Of a stretch of 51,576 nt of DNA, positions 27,029 through 36,472 are shown in pieces; position 1 is the stretch's first letter, and the number at the start of each line of letters is the position of its first letter. A program made the translations under genes and the position numbers. Origin of the DNA: CAYXXZ01 sp964469165 (GTDB taxonomy: Bacteria > Pseudomonadota > Gammaproteobacteria > Pseudomonadales > Porticoccaceae); assembly GCA_964469165.1 (NCBI GenBank), contig CAYXXZ010000011.1, forward strand, positions 1 through 51,576, written 5' to 3'. Under the pieces are notes generated by a model. The model did no database searches. It saw only the letters and a program-made list of their open reading frames with translations, and was not told the DNA's origin.

Positions 27029-29908
27029 ATGATGCAGGCGCTTGTCATCATTCCTTTCATCGGCAGTCTGATCGCGGCCTGTCTGCCCGCGAACGCCCGC
27101 AACCGCGAGGCCTGGCTGGCGGGTAGCGTTGCTCTGTGCGGACTGCTCATCACTTGCTGGCTGTATCTGCGGGTCGGCGATGGCGAGGTTGTGCGCTACC
27201 AGTTGCAATGGCTGCCGGCGTACGGGCTGAACGTCTCCCTGCGCATGGATGGCCTCGCCTGGCTGTTTGCCATGCTCATTCAGGGCATCGGTCTGCTGGT
27301 GGTGCTGTACGCCCGCTACTACATGTCGCCGAAAGACCCGGTGCCGCGCTTCTTCGCCTTTCTGCTGGCGTTCATGGGCTCGATGCTGGGAATAGTCCTG
27401 TCCGGCAACCTGATACAACTGGTGATCTTCTGGGAGCTGACCAGTATCACCTCGTTTCTTCTCATCGGTTATTGGCACCACCGCATCGACGCCAGGCGCG
27501 GTGCGCGCATGGCCTTCACGGTGACCGCGGCGGGCGGCCTGTGCCTGCTCGCCGGAGTGCTGCTGCTCGGCCACATCGTCGGCAGCTATGAACTCGATCA
27601 GGTGCTGGCGGCGGGCGAACTGGTGCGCAACCACGACTGGTACACGGCGGTGCTCGCGCTGGTCGCCCTGGGCGCGCTCACCAAGAGTGCCCAGTTCCCG
27701 TTCCACTTCTGGCTGTCCCACGCCATGGCCGCACCGACGCCGGTATCCGCCTATCTCCACTCCGCGACCATGGTGAAGGCGGGGGTGTTTTTGCTGACAC
27801 GGCTGTGGCCGGTGCTGTCCGGCACGCCGGAATGGTTCTGGATGATCGCCGGCGCGGGCATCTGCACCCTGCTGCTCGGTTCCTTCTATGCGATTTTTCA
27901 GCACGACCTGAAAGGTCTGCTGGCCTACTCCACCATCAGCCACCTGGGCCTGATCACGGCGCTGCTCGGTTTCGGCACGCCACTGGGAGTGGTTGCCGCC
28001 ATTTTCCACATCCTCAATCACGCGATTTTCAAGGCGTCGCTGTTCATGGCGGCGGGTATTCTCGATCACGAAACCGGTACCCGCGACATGCGCCTGTTGC
28101 GGGGGCTGTACCATGTGCTGCCCATCACCGCCACCCTGGCGATCGTCGCCAGTGCCTCGATGGCGGGTGTGCCGCTGCTCAACGGCTTTCTCTCCAAGGA
28201 AATGTTCTTCGCCGAAACCACCGCGGTGGGCGGTCGCGATGATTGGTGGATGTCGGTGGCCGCGGTGGCCATGGGCATCTTCAGCGTGACCTACTCGCTG
28301 CGCTTCATCAGCGTATTTTTCGGCAAGTTCACCGATGAGCTCACGGTGACACCGCATGAGCCGCCGCACTGGATGCGCTTTCCCGTCGAGCTGTTGGTGA
28401 TGCTGTGTTTGGTGGTCGGGATCGTTCCCGCGCTCAGTGTCGAGCCGTTTCTCGATCGCGCGGTGGTCGCGGTACTCGCCGAGCAGGCGCCGTACTACGA
28501 CCTGGCGGTGTGGCACGGCTTCAACCTGCCGTTTCTGATGAGTCTGGTGGCGCTGGTCGGCGGCATCCTGTTCTACATCGTGCTGCGCCGCTACTACAGC
28601 CTGAGCAACAGCGACAAGGTGCCTTTCCTGCATCGCATCAACGCTGCCAAGCTCTACGATCACAATATGGGGCGCCTCTATCAGATGTCGGCACTGGCCG
28701 TCGAGTGGCTCGGCACCGTGCGCCTGCAACCGCAACTGATGTGGATCGTGATTGCCCTGGTGGCGGTGTGCCTGGTCGTCATTCCCTGGGCGCTGGTGCC
28801 GCTACCGGCCCTCGGCGACGGCGATCTGGCCTTTGCCGTCATGTGGGTCATCGGTGCCCTGTGCGCCGTGGCGGCCGCCTGGCAGGCCAAGTACCACCGC
28901 CTGGCGGCATTGTTGTTCGTGGGCGGCACGGGGATCGTCACGGCCATGACTTTCCTGTGGCTGTCGGCGCCCGACCTGGCGCTGACCCAATTGATGGTGG
29001 AAACCGTGACCACCGTGCTGATTCTGCTGGGGCTGCGCTGGCTGCCGCCGCGCTTGCTGCCACAGGGTCGCCAGGGCGGGCTGGGTATCGCCGCGGTGCG
29101 GCGCTCCCGGGATTTGCTGATCGCCGTTGGCGCGGGTGCGGTCATGACAGTGCTCAGTTACTGGGCGCTGACGCGCGGCACCACCCAGACCATCGCCGAT
29201 TTCTTCCTGCTGCGGGCGCGCAGCGAGGGGGGTGGCAGCAACGTGGTCAACGTTCTGCTGGTGGATTTCCGGGCCTTCGATACCTTTGGTGAGATTACCG
29301 TGCTGGGTATCGTGGCGCTCACGGTCTACGCCCTGCTGCGCCGCTTCCGGCCCGCACCCGAGAGTGCGGCGCTGCCGCAGCAGCAGCTCGATCCCACCGA
29401 CGCCGCGATTCACCAGACGCCAGCCGAGCACGCCGACAGCGGCTACCTGGCGATACCCGCTGTCTATCTGCGCTTCCTGTTGCCGTTCATGGTCATGGCG
29501 GCGGTGTACTTCTTCATGCGCGGTCACAACCTGCCCGGCGGAGGCTTCGTGGCCGGGCTGATTTTCGCCGTGGCGATGATCGCCCAGTACATGCTCGCGG
29601 GAGCCACCTGGGTGGAGGCGCGCTTGCCGCTGGACCCGCACAGGTGGCTCTCCTGGGGGCTGGGGCTGGCGGCGCTGACCGGCCTCGGCGCATGGCTGTT
29701 CGGCCATCCGTTCCTGACCAGTCATACCGCGCATGTGACCTTGCCGGTGTTCGGTGAGCTGCACCTGCCCAGCGCCTTCCTGTTCGATCTGGGTGTCTTC
29801 ATGGTGGTGGTGGGCGCGACCATGCTGATTCTCGTGGCGTTGTCGCATCAGACCATGCGCAGTCATCGCGTGCCCGCCGGCGCCGCCGTGCCCGAGAGGA
29901 GTTCCTGA
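27029..29908 (+). CDS. mrpA: Mrp antiporter subunits A and B fused
   Basis: A 959-residue polytopic protein. Residues ~1-760 are MrpA, a homologue of complex I subunit NuoL (LSGNLIQLVIFWELTSITSF; LTKSAQFPFHFWLSHAMAAP; the lysine and glutamate there lie on the proton path). The MrpB domain is at ~815-945 (FLLPFMVMAAVYFFMRGHNL). Fusion of A and B is usual in proteobacterial Pha/Mrp systems. The complex exports Na+ or K+ for H+ and needs all subunits. The stop shares bases with the mrpC start (TGATG). A second in-frame ATG follows the first directly. Confidence 0.93.
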   Translation: MMQALVIIPFIGSLIAACLPANARNREAWLAGSVALCGLLITCWLYLRVGDGEVVRYQLQWLPAYGLNVSLRMDGLAWLFAMLIQGIGLLVVLYARYYMSPKDPVPRFFAFLLAFMGSMLGIVLSGNLIQLVIFWELTSITSFLLIGYWHHRIDARRGARMAFTVTAAGGLCLLAGVLLLGHIVGSYELDQVLAAGELVRNHDWYTAVLALVALGALTKSAQFPFHFWLSHAMAAPTPVSAYLHSATMVKAGVFLLTRLWPVLSGTPEWFWMIAGAGICTLLLGSFYAIFQHDLKGLLAYSTISHLGLITALLGFGTPLGVVAAIFHILNHAIFKASLFMAAGILDHETGTRDMRLLRGLYHVLPITATLAIVASASMAGVPLLNGFLSKEMFFAETTAVGGRDDWWMSVAAVAMGIFSVTYSLRFISVFFGKFTDELTVTPHEPPHWMRFPVELLVMLCLVVGIVPALSVEPFLDRAVVAVLAEQAPYYDLAVWHGFNLPFLMSLVALVGGILFYIVLRRYYSLSNSDKVPFLHRINAAKLYDHNMGRLYQMSALAVEWLGTVRLQPQLMWIVIALVAVCLVVIPWALVPLPALGDGDLAFAVMWVIGALCAVAAAWQAKYHRLAALLFVGGTGIVTAMTFLWLSAPDLALTQLMVETVTTVLILLGLRWLPPRLLPQGRQGGLGIAAVRRSRDLLIAVGAGAVMTVLSYWALTRGTTQTIADFFLLRARSEGGGSNVVNVLLVDFRAFDTFGEITVLGIVALTVYALLRRFRPAPESAALPQQQLDPTDAAIHQTPAEHADSGYLAIPAVYLRFLLPFMVMAAVYFFMRGHNLPGGGFVAGLIFAVAMIAQYMLAGATWVEARLPLDPHRWLSWGLGLAALTGLGAWLFGHPFLTSHTAHVTLPVFGELHLPSAFLFDLGVFMVVVGATMLILVALSHQTMRSHRVPAGAAVPERSS

Positions 29909-30252
29909 TGGAAGCCACCATTGCCATCGCGATCGGCGTGCTGTTCGGCTCAGGGGTGTGGCTGATTCTGCGACCCCGTTCCTTCCAGGTGCTGACGGGA
30001 CTGCTGTTGATGTCCTATGCGGTCAATCTGTTCATCTTCATCATGGGCCGCCTGTGGGTGAACATGCCGCCGCTGACGGTGGAATCCGGCGCGCCCGATC
30101 CCGCCGCCTACGCCGATCCCTTGCCCCAGGCGCTGGTGCTGACCGCCATCGTCATCGGCTTTGCCACCACCGCACTGTATCTGGTGCTGATGATCGGCTC
30201 GCGCAGCGTGACCGGGACTGACCACGTCGACGGCAAGGAGACCGATCAATGA
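29908..30252 (+). CDS. mrpC: Mrp antiporter subunit C
   Basis: A 114-residue NuoK-like subunit with three membrane helices. Typical stretches are IAIGVLFGSGVWLILRPRSF, LLLMSYAVNLFIFIMG and QALVLTAIVIGFATTALYLV. It begins in the stop of mrpA and ends in the start of mrpD (ATGA). Confidence 0.93.
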   Translation: MEATIAIAIGVLFGSGVWLILRPRSFQVLTGLLLMSYAVNLFIFIMGRLWVNMPPLTVESGAPDPAAYADPLPQALVLTAIVIGFATTALYLVLMIGSRSVTGTDHVDGKETDQ

Positions 30253-31865
30253 CTCTGGATTGGAGCCAGCATCTCATCGTCGCGCCAGTGCTGGTACCGC
30301 TGCTGGTCGCGGCGCTGCTGGTGCCGCTCAACGAGACCCGTCACCAGGTCAAGTTTCTGATCAATGCCGGCGCGGTGGCGGTTCAGTTCGGCATCGCCCT
30401 CATGCTGGTGAGCATGACCGATGGCGGTCACTGGCAGGACGGCATCGGTGTGTATCTGGCGGCGAACTGGGCTGCGCCCTTTGGCATCGCCCTGGTGGTG
30501 GATCGCCTGGCGGCGCTGATGTTGCTGCTTACCGCACTGCTGGCGGCCTGCGCGCTGTTGTATTCGATGATGCGCTGGAGCCGCATCGGGGTGCACTTCC
30601 ACTCGCTGTTCCAGTTCATGCTGATGGGGCTCAACGGCGCCTTCCTGACCCACGACCTGTTCAACCTGTTCGTGTTTTTCGAGGTCATGCTGGCAGCCTC
30701 CTACGGCCTTCTGCTGCACGGCTACAACCTCAAGCGCATCCGCGCCGGCATGCAGTTCATCGCCGTCAACCTGGTGGCGTCGCTGATGTTCTTGATCGGG
30801 CTGGCGCTGATCTACGCGGCCGCCGGCACCCTCAACATGGCCGATCTGGCGATGCGCCTGGAAGGGCTCGGCGGCGACCAGCTGGCATTGCTGAAAGTCG
30901 GCGCCGGCGTCCTTGCCATCGCCTTTCTCGTCAAGAGCGCCATGTGGCCGCTGGGGTTCTGGCTGCCCATCACCTATGCGGCGGCGTCGCCGCCAGTGGC
31001 GGCGATGTTCGTGCTCATGACCAAGGTGGGTGTGTACGTGGTGCTGCGCCTGTGGCTGCTGCTTTTTTCAAGCGACAGCCACGGCGCCGCGAGCTTTGGT
31101 GCCGATGTGCTGCTGTGGGGCGGCATGGCCACCATCGTGTTCGGCGCGGCGGGCATGCTCGCCAGCGACAGACACGGGGATCTGGCGGGTTATGGCGCGA
31201 TCATGTCGTCCGGCACCCTACTGGCGCTGATAGGCCTGGGCGAAAGCGGCGTGGTCGGCGCCGCGCTGTTCTATCTGCTCAGCTCCACCCTCGGCATGGG
31301 GGCGTTCATGCTGTTGATCGAGCTTGTCGAACGCAGCCGCAACCCGGTCGAAGCCATGCTGTCTCTGACCCGGGAAGCGTTTGAATTCGAAGAGACGCCC
31401 GACCAGCCGGTGGGGGTGGGGATTCCCGCGGCGCTGGCATTCATCGGCCTGTCCTTCGGCGCCTGCGCACTGGTGATCACCGGGCTGCCGCCGCTGTCGG
31501 GATTCGTCGCCAAGTTCAGCGTATTCCACGCGCTGCTCGCCGGCGAGGTGAGGGGCGTGGGGCTGGCGGTGATGGGGCTGGTCATTCTCTCGGGGCTTGC
31601 CGCCATCATCGCGCTGATGCGTTTTGGCGTGCGCACGTTCTGGGCGTCGGGCGCCATCAATGCGCGCATGCATCTGTCGGAAGTGGTGCCGGTCAGTCTG
31701 CTGCTGTTTCTGTGTGTATTCCTTACCCTGCGCGCAGGCCCCATGCTCGAGTACCTGGAGCGCACCAGCGCCACTCTGCATCAGCCGCAGCTGTATGCGC
31801 AGCGGGTGCTGGCCGAGCCCGCGGTGATGTCGGCCTCCGCACAGCAGGCGAGGAGCGACGGATGA
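30249..31865 (+). CDS. mrpD: Mrp antiporter subunit D
   Basis: A 538-residue NuoN/NuoM-like subunit with about fourteen helices. The hallmark stretches THDLFNLFVFFEVMLAASYG (glutamate of the channel) and LVKSAMWPLGFWLPITYAAA (lysine) are intact. It forms the second proton-path module of the complex. Both ends overlap neighbours by ATGA, so production of the subunits is linked. Confidence 0.95.
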   Translation: MTLDWSQHLIVAPVLVPLLVAALLVPLNETRHQVKFLINAGAVAVQFGIALMLVSMTDGGHWQDGIGVYLAANWAAPFGIALVVDRLAALMLLLTALLAACALLYSMMRWSRIGVHFHSLFQFMLMGLNGAFLTHDLFNLFVFFEVMLAASYGLLLHGYNLKRIRAGMQFIAVNLVASLMFLIGLALIYAAAGTLNMADLAMRLEGLGGDQLALLKVGAGVLAIAFLVKSAMWPLGFWLPITYAAASPPVAAMFVLMTKVGVYVVLRLWLLLFSSDSHGAASFGADVLLWGGMATIVFGAAGMLASDRHGDLAGYGAIMSSGTLLALIGLGESGVVGAALFYLLSSTLGMGAFMLLIELVERSRNPVEAMLSLTREAFEFEETPDQPVGVGIPAALAFIGLSFGACALVITGLPPLSGFVAKFSVFHALLAGEVRGVGLAVMGLVILSGLAAIIALMRFGVRTFWASGAINARMHLSEVVPVSLLLFLCVFLTLRAGPMLEYLERTSATLHQPQLYAQRVLAEPAVMSASAQQARSDG

Positions 31866-32371
31866 TCATGCGCTGGTTGCCCCGCCCGTTCACCTCCGCG
31901 TGCCTGTTCGTGGTGTGGTTGCTGCTCAACCAGACCCTGCACCCGGCGCACCTGCTGCTCGCGGCGTTGCTGGCGGTTGTCATCCCCCTGTTGACCACGC
32001 CGCTGCAGCCGCTCGGCGATCCGGTGATGCGCAAGCCGATGGCGCTGGTGCGGCTGCTGAGCATGGCGCTGGTGGAGATCGTGCGCTCCTGCTTCAACGT
32101 CGGGCGCATCATTCTTCTGGTGCGATCCGATGGCATCCGCTCACAGTTCATCCGCATCCCGCTCGACCTGCGCAATCCCTACGGGCTCGCGGTGCTGTCC
32201 TGCCTGATCAATTCCACGCCGGGTACGGTGTGGGTGGAAATCCTGCCGGGCAGTCATGAACTGGCGCTGCATGTGTTCGATCTTCACGACGAGGCCTGGT
32301 GGATCGACACCATCAAGACGCGCTACGAAAAACCGCTGATCGAGATCTTTGAAACAGGAGGGAAGGCATGA
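31862..32371 (+). CDS. mrpE: Mrp antiporter subunit E
   Basis: A 169-residue protein beginning at ATG 31862 within the mrpD stop. Two N-terminal helices are followed by a conserved cytoplasmic part with IPLDLRNPYGLAVLSCLINS and TPGTVWVEILP, the MrpE signature. MrpE is needed for full activity in Bacillus but is not homologous to complex I. An open frame runs further upstream, but the overlap and family length favour this start. Confidence 0.92.
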   Translation: MIMRWLPRPFTSACLFVVWLLLNQTLHPAHLLLAALLAVVIPLLTTPLQPLGDPVMRKPMALVRLLSMALVEIVRSCFNVGRIILLVRSDGIRSQFIRIPLDLRNPYGLAVLSCLINSTPGTVWVEILPGSHELALHVFDLHDEAWWIDTIKTRYEKPLIEIFETGGKA

Positions 32372-32646
32372 CGGCACTGTTGTCCTTCGCGATGGCATTC
32401 GCATTCGCCTGTGTGATACTGGCCATGATCTTTTGCACGGTGCGACTGCTGATCGGCCCCAATGCCCAGGACCGGGTTCTCGCTCTCGATACCCTGTGGA
32501 TGTGCGCCATGCTGCTGTCCCTGGTGCAGGGTATCCGTTTCGGCAGCCAGGTCTATTTCGAGGCCGCCATTCTGATCATCCTGATCGGTTTCGTGTCCAC
32601 GGTGGCGCTCGCCAAGTTCCTGATACGGGGAGAAATCATCGAATGA
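32368..32646 (+). CDS. mrpF: Mrp antiporter subunit F
   Basis: A 92-residue subunit with three helices and the signature RLLIGPNAQDRVLALDTLW. The aspartate in that motif is conserved in the family and important for function. It overlaps mrpE and mrpG by ATGA. Confidence 0.93.
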   Translation: MTALLSFAMAFAFACVILAMIFCTVRLLIGPNAQDRVLALDTLWMCAMLLSLVQGIRFGSQVYFEAAILIILIGFVSTVALAKFLIRGEIIE

Positions 32647-33017
32647 GTGGTGTGGAAGAGCTGCCCGCCTGGATCGCCTTGACGGTGAGTGTGCTGCTGA
32701 TCCTCGGCGGTGTGGTGATCGTCACCGGCGCGCTCGGCCTCATGCGCCTGCCCAACTTCTACCAGCGCATCCACGGCCCGGCCATCACCATCACGCTCGG
32801 CGCGGGCTGTGTGCTCATCGCGTCGATGATCTATTTCTCGGTGCTGCAATCGCGCCCCGTCATTCACGAAATCCTCATCAGCGCCTTCATTCTGTTGACC
32901 GCGCCGGTGGTAGCCATGCTGATCATGAGAGCGGCCGTGTACCGCGACCTGCGCGGAGGTAAATCGACCAGCGGCGTGTCCTCCGGCGATGTCTATACCA
33001 CATCCGATAAGGACTGA
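32643..33017 (+). CDS. mrpG: Mrp antiporter subunit G
   Basis: A 124-residue final subunit with three helices. The signature GALGLMRLPNFYQRIHGPAI is present. The start at ATG 32643 overlaps the mrpF stop; the longer open frame upstream only reads through mrpF in another phase. A soluble tail of ~20 residues ends the protein. A strong 25-bp inverted repeat follows 63 bases later and probably ends the operon. Confidence 0.92.
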   Translation: MSGVEELPAWIALTVSVLLILGGVVIVTGALGLMRLPNFYQRIHGPAITITLGAGCVLIASMIYFSVLQSRPVIHEILISAFILLTAPVVAMLIMRAAVYRDLRGGKSTSGVSSGDVYTTSDKD

Positions 33018-33079
33018 GCGAGAGGTTCGCGGACAGGGCAGTCGCGCCATGTTTGAGCGGGAGCTTCGTCCCCGGCCAC

Positions 33080-33182
33080 GCCCCCGGCAAAGGGCTTTCG
33101 AGACACGCCGTGAATCCGTCCCTGGAGGCTCGCCAGCGGCTATCCCTGCCGCTGACGGTCTCGAAAGCCCTTTGCCGGGGGC
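33080..33182. repeat. 25-bp perfect inverted repeat after the mrp operon
   Basis: Arms at 33080-33104 and 33158-33182 are exact complements (core GGCAAAGGGCTTTCGAGAC) with a 53-base loop. There is no T-run, so a rho-independent terminator is not certain. The element occupies the middle of the 303-base gap between mrpG and the MscS gene; the remainder shows only the next gene's leader. Confidence 0.9.
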
Positions 33183-33320
33183 GCAGCCTCACCTTGGTGC
33201 CATTCAATCACACAGCGCGATTGCCCTGCATTCGAGGGTAAGGGATCTGTGCGGCGCGCGCGAGACAGGGCACAATGGTTGGCGTGACACAGACCCTATG
33301 GGAAGCGGACAGGAAACCCC

Positions 33321-34199
33321 ATGCTGGAACAATTTGCCCTTTCACTCGACGGCCTGACCCTGTCGGGGCCCATCTGGCGCCTGCTTGGCAACACGCTCGT
33401 CCTGTTCGTCGCCATTGTCGTCGCGCGCTCTCTCAGTGGGCGCTTCATACGGCGCACGGTGGCGGCCCCCGATCTGCGCCGCAAGTGGCTGGTACAGTCT
33501 CGCAACGGCCTGATTCTGCTGGCCATTCTCGGCCTGGTGATGATCTGGGGCAACGAGCTGCGAACCCTGGCGCTGTCCATCGTCGCCATTGCCGTGGCCT
33601 TCGTGGTCGCCACCAAGGAGCTGATCCTGTGCATCACCGGCTCCATCCTCAAATCCAGTGCACGCTCGTTCAATATCGGCGACCGTATCCAGGTCAAGGA
33701 TTTTCGTGGCATCGTCATCGATCAGAAGCTGCTGACCACCACCATCCTCGAAATGGGGCCGGGCCGCAGCTACCAGCGAACCGGTCGCATGGTGGTGCTT
33801 CCCAATGCCATTTTCGTGTCCGAGCCCGTGGTCAATGAAACCGCCACCCAGAGCTACGTTCTCCACGTGTTCAGCGTGCCCTTCAAGCGCGACGACGACT
33901 GGCCCGCCGCCAGGGAAGCCTTTCTCGCCGCCGCGAATCGCCACTGCGAGCCCTACCTGGAGAAGGCGCGCCGCTACATCGGCAAGGTCAGCGACCAACT
34001 GGGGCTGGCGGTGCCAGTCGTCGACCCCAGGGTGACGATCCAGGTGCCCACGGCGGGGGAGATCCACCTGGTGGTGAGCTTCCCGTCGAAAGCGACCGAG
34101 CGCGGCCAGATCGAACAGGCCATTCTTGCCGATGTGTTTGGCAACCATGATTTTTCGGCGAAGGGAAGGGATAAGGGGGCGTCGGAAAAAGGGGAATAG
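33321..34199 (+). CDS. MscS-family mechanosensitive channel (short form)
   Basis: A 292-residue protein with three N-terminal hydrophobic segments, then the MscS core (ALSIVAIAVAFVVATKELIL) and a beta domain with FNIGDRIQVKDFRGIVID. The pore helix lacks the glycine-alanine pattern of E. coli MscS, so conductance may differ. The C-terminal part (residues ~185-280) is a typical alpha/beta vestibule. It is a single gene after the Mrp operon, which fits a common role in salt stress, although no shared transcript is shown. The family is clear. Confidence 0.85.
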   Translation: MLEQFALSLDGLTLSGPIWRLLGNTLVLFVAIVVARSLSGRFIRRTVAAPDLRRKWLVQSRNGLILLAILGLVMIWGNELRTLALSIVAIAVAFVVATKELILCITGSILKSSARSFNIGDRIQVKDFRGIVIDQKLLTTTILEMGPGRSYQRTGRMVVLPNAIFVSEPVVNETATQSYVLHVFSVPFKRDDDWPAAREAFLAAANRHCEPYLEKARRYIGKVSDQLGLAVPVVDPRVTIQVPTAGEIHLVVSFPSKATERGQIEQAILADVFGNHDFSAKGRDKGASEKGE

Positions 34200-34221
34200 C
34201 ATTACGGTGTTGAAAGTGGCA

Positions 34222-34398
34222 AGGCGCACAAATCTGCCCCTGAAAAACATATTCGAGGAAAGGGAACTTGATGAGAGGTCAACTACCGAGAATTTCCTGG
34301 TGGTTCGACAGGAAGATTCTCACCAGATCAGAAGACGCTTCGTGGTTTTGAACGCTGCCGTCCATTTTGTCGCTGGATTGGCATATGTTATCAGCTGA
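34222..34398 (+). pseudogene. remnant of a RhuM-family gene
   Basis: The frame reads RRTNLPLKNIFEERELDERS, then TENFLVVRQEDSHQIRRRF and AGLAYVIS. This resembles the early conserved part of RhuM-family proteins (KHLKNIFESGELDE, REVRR, LDAIISVGYRVNS). Full proteins are ~300 residues or more, and here only ~55 residues remain, with the LDAIISVGYR stretch degraded before a stop that overlaps the tumE start. RhuM genes are often found in mobile regions, so this marks a worn accessory insertion. Confidence 0.6.
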
Positions 34399-34778
34399 TG
34401 ATAAGATTGGGCATGCACAGGGACGCGGCAATAGATACTCTGCTCGAGCTTGACGGATCCGTTTTCGATCAGGGGGGCGGCTATTGGATAAAGCTGGAGG
34501 CACGGCGGGTTGATGTCAGTGAGAAGATTCCACACGGCATACGATATTCGCTGACACTGCATGAACCATACGGCAGGCGTGTTCTGGGCTATGACAATGC
34601 ACATGCGGTCAAGCCTCCTGGGAAATACAAATACGCCGGCCGTATACTGACTTATGATCACAGACACCGCCACGCTTCCGACAAAGGGGTGCCTTACGAG
34701 TTCAGGGATGCTCAGCAACTGCTCAATGACTTCTTTACGGATGTTGACCGCGTTCTGTCGGAGGTAAAGAAACGATGA
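34398..34778 (+). CDS. tumE: TumE-family toxin (DUF6516)
   Basis: A 126-residue protein with a central beta-rich region and the C-terminal motif RHRHASDKGVPYEFRDAQQL then DFFTDVDRVL, as in DUF6516/TumE toxins. TumE proteins pair with an HTH antitoxin TumA; toxicity is reported for relatives but its target is not settled here. The ATG at 34398 overlaps the RhuM remnant stop; a later in-frame ATG (MHRDAAID, 34413) is possible. The gene overlaps the next by ATGA. The order toxin then antitoxin matches the family. Confidence 0.75.
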   Translation: MIRLGMHRDAAIDTLLELDGSVFDQGGGYWIKLEARRVDVSEKIPHGIRYSLTLHEPYGRRVLGYDNAHAVKPPGKYKYAGRILTYDHRHRHASDKGVPYEFRDAQQLLNDFFTDVDRVLSEVKKR

Positions 34779-35125
34779 AAACCCTGGTCATCGGCATCAT
34801 GCCGCAAGACAAAATCCGCGAGCGCGCCCTGGCAATTGCTCGCGGTGACTACAAACCCAAGACCAATGAGCCAAAAATCTGGTTTACGTCGATGAAGTCC
34901 CTGGCCGAGGTACTGAGCGACGACAATCGCGCACTGTTGCGCGTCATCACGGACATGGAGCCGGCGTCCATCGCCGAGCTTGCCGAGGTCACGGGGCGTA
35001 AATCCAGTAACCTGTCCCGTACCCTGAAAACCCTGTCCAATTACGGCATCGTGGAGTTGATGAGAGAAAAGAATCAGGTGCGCCCCATCGTGAAGGCCAG
35101 GGAATTTCGCATCATAGCGGCGTGA
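34775..35125 (+). CDS. tumA: TumA-like HTH antitoxin
   Basis: A 116-residue protein. The C-terminal half is a winged helix with SIAELAEVTGRKSSNLSRTL, a MarR/HVO_A0114-like fold. The N-terminal half likely contacts the toxin. Translational overlap with the TumE-like gene supports an antitoxin that also represses its own promoter. The 199-base gap that follows holds only a short open stretch, PFDEQLVAVPVGMLWEG, perhaps another gene remnant. Confidence 0.75.
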   Translation: MKTLVIGIMPQDKIRERALAIARGDYKPKTNEPKIWFTSMKSLAEVLSDDNRALLRVITDMEPASIAELAEVTGRKSSNLSRTLKTLSNYGIVELMREKNQVRPIVKAREFRIIAA

Positions 35126-35324
35126 TGTAATATGGATAAAAATCGGCGCTGCTTCTGCCCGGCTTAGTTCTCCCCTGCGTTAGCGGTGCCCTTTGACGAG
35201 CAATTGGTGGCGGTGCCGGTGGGAATGTTGTGGGAAGGCTGAATCGCTATCGGGTACCAGGTTCCTGGATGAATACTAAACCGGGCTCGATATTACCGGC
35301 AGTACGTTCCTTGCTCCGACCGGT

Positions 35325-36356
35325 TCAGTCCTCCAGAAGGGCCGCAAGGCTGCCGGCATCGAGAATTTTCAGTACCCACTGATCCAGTTGCGCCTTGTCG
35401 GCTTCCATGATGCGGCGCTCGGCCCACTCGGGAAGGGGACCGAACTTCAACTTTGCCTGCGCCAGCAGGGTGTTGGCTTCGCCCCTTGCTTCACCTCTGG
35501 CCTCACCGATCGCGATGCCACGCTGTTCGGCCTTGCGTTCTCTGTTCGATATCAGTGCCATACCGCTGTCCTCGTCCATTGCGTCGATGTAACCTTCGTA
35601 GTCCGCTTCCAGGGTTTCCGGCAAGGTTATCATGTAGTCCATGATACTGAACAACAGCCGGATGTCATCCCCGTCCCAGCCCTTGTGGTACAGCAGACGG
35701 GCGATGCGTTTCTTCCACATCAGGCGTTGTTCCAGGCGCTTGCGGCTTTTGCCCTCGGTGAGCTTGGCCTGTAACTGCGTCAGTATCACGATGGCAAAGG
35801 GGTTGTCGCTGGCTTCCAGTTCATCGATCCGGTGGCGGTAGTCCAGCAGCTTGGCCATGGCGTAGGAAAAATGCAGCTGGCAGCCAGGGGTTTCGAGCTG
35901 GAAGCTGGCGGGCCGGAAGCTTTCATCGGTATCGGCGAGCACCGCCAGGCTGCTGACTTCCATGCGGTAGTGGTCGAGGATGCAGTAGTGTCACTACACA
36001 GATCAATTGACGGTTAGGGTGTTTTGACGTTTCGGTTTTAATGGCGAGCTCTGGTTTTTCCTGCACGGGCGTAGGGGCAATTCATGAATTGCCCCTACGG
36101 TAGGCAGCAGGGATCAACAACGCTCCCGGCCATCCCGGAAGCGAACCTTCACCAGCTTGTCGGCGAGGCGCTTTCCGGTGCGGCCACGGCGCTGGATTTT
36201 CTGCAGTTCCTTGTCGAGAAACTCCACGGGCTGTGCCCAGTCGATGCGTTGCGCGATGCTGGAGAACAGCAGGTGCATGAAGTGCTGGAAGTGGCTGGTG
36301 AGGACGGTTTTCCAGGCTTCGTCCTGCTCGCTGCGCGCGGTTTTGTGGTGTGACAT
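35325..36356 (-). pseudogene. Rpn/DUF4351-type nuclease gene broken at a palindromic repeat
   Basis: The N-terminal part (36114-36356, MSHHKTARSEQDEAWK... ending KLVKVRFRDGRER) stops abruptly. The C-terminal part resumes at about 35990 with HYCILDHYRMEVSSLAVLAD and runs to 35325, including a low-complexity GEARGEARGEAN linker and a DUF4351-like end. Known relatives read through this point as one protein of ~320 residues. About 25 residues that should carry the HVEVQ catalytic strand are missing and replaced by ~120 bases that contain palindrome A4. The fragments are in different frames with stops between, so the nuclease is inactive. A shortened protein from 35963 could still be made. Confidence 0.7.
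36071..36098. repeat. CATG-centred palindromic repeat, copy A4, inside the broken nuclease gene
   Basis: A perfect palindrome identical to A2. The flanks TTTTTCCTGCACG on the left and GCAGCAGGGATCAACAA on the right resemble the flanks of A3 (GCAGCGGGAATCAACAA), giving a unit of about 36055-36120. Confidence 0.9.
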
Positions 36357-36472
36357 GACGCATCCTTGCGTTTGTTGGGGTGGAAAATGCTGACTTTATG
36401 GGTAGATGCTACTGAGGGCAACCCCGCTTGCCAGCCATGGGGATTGTGGTGTGTTCCCTATTACGTTGCCGT

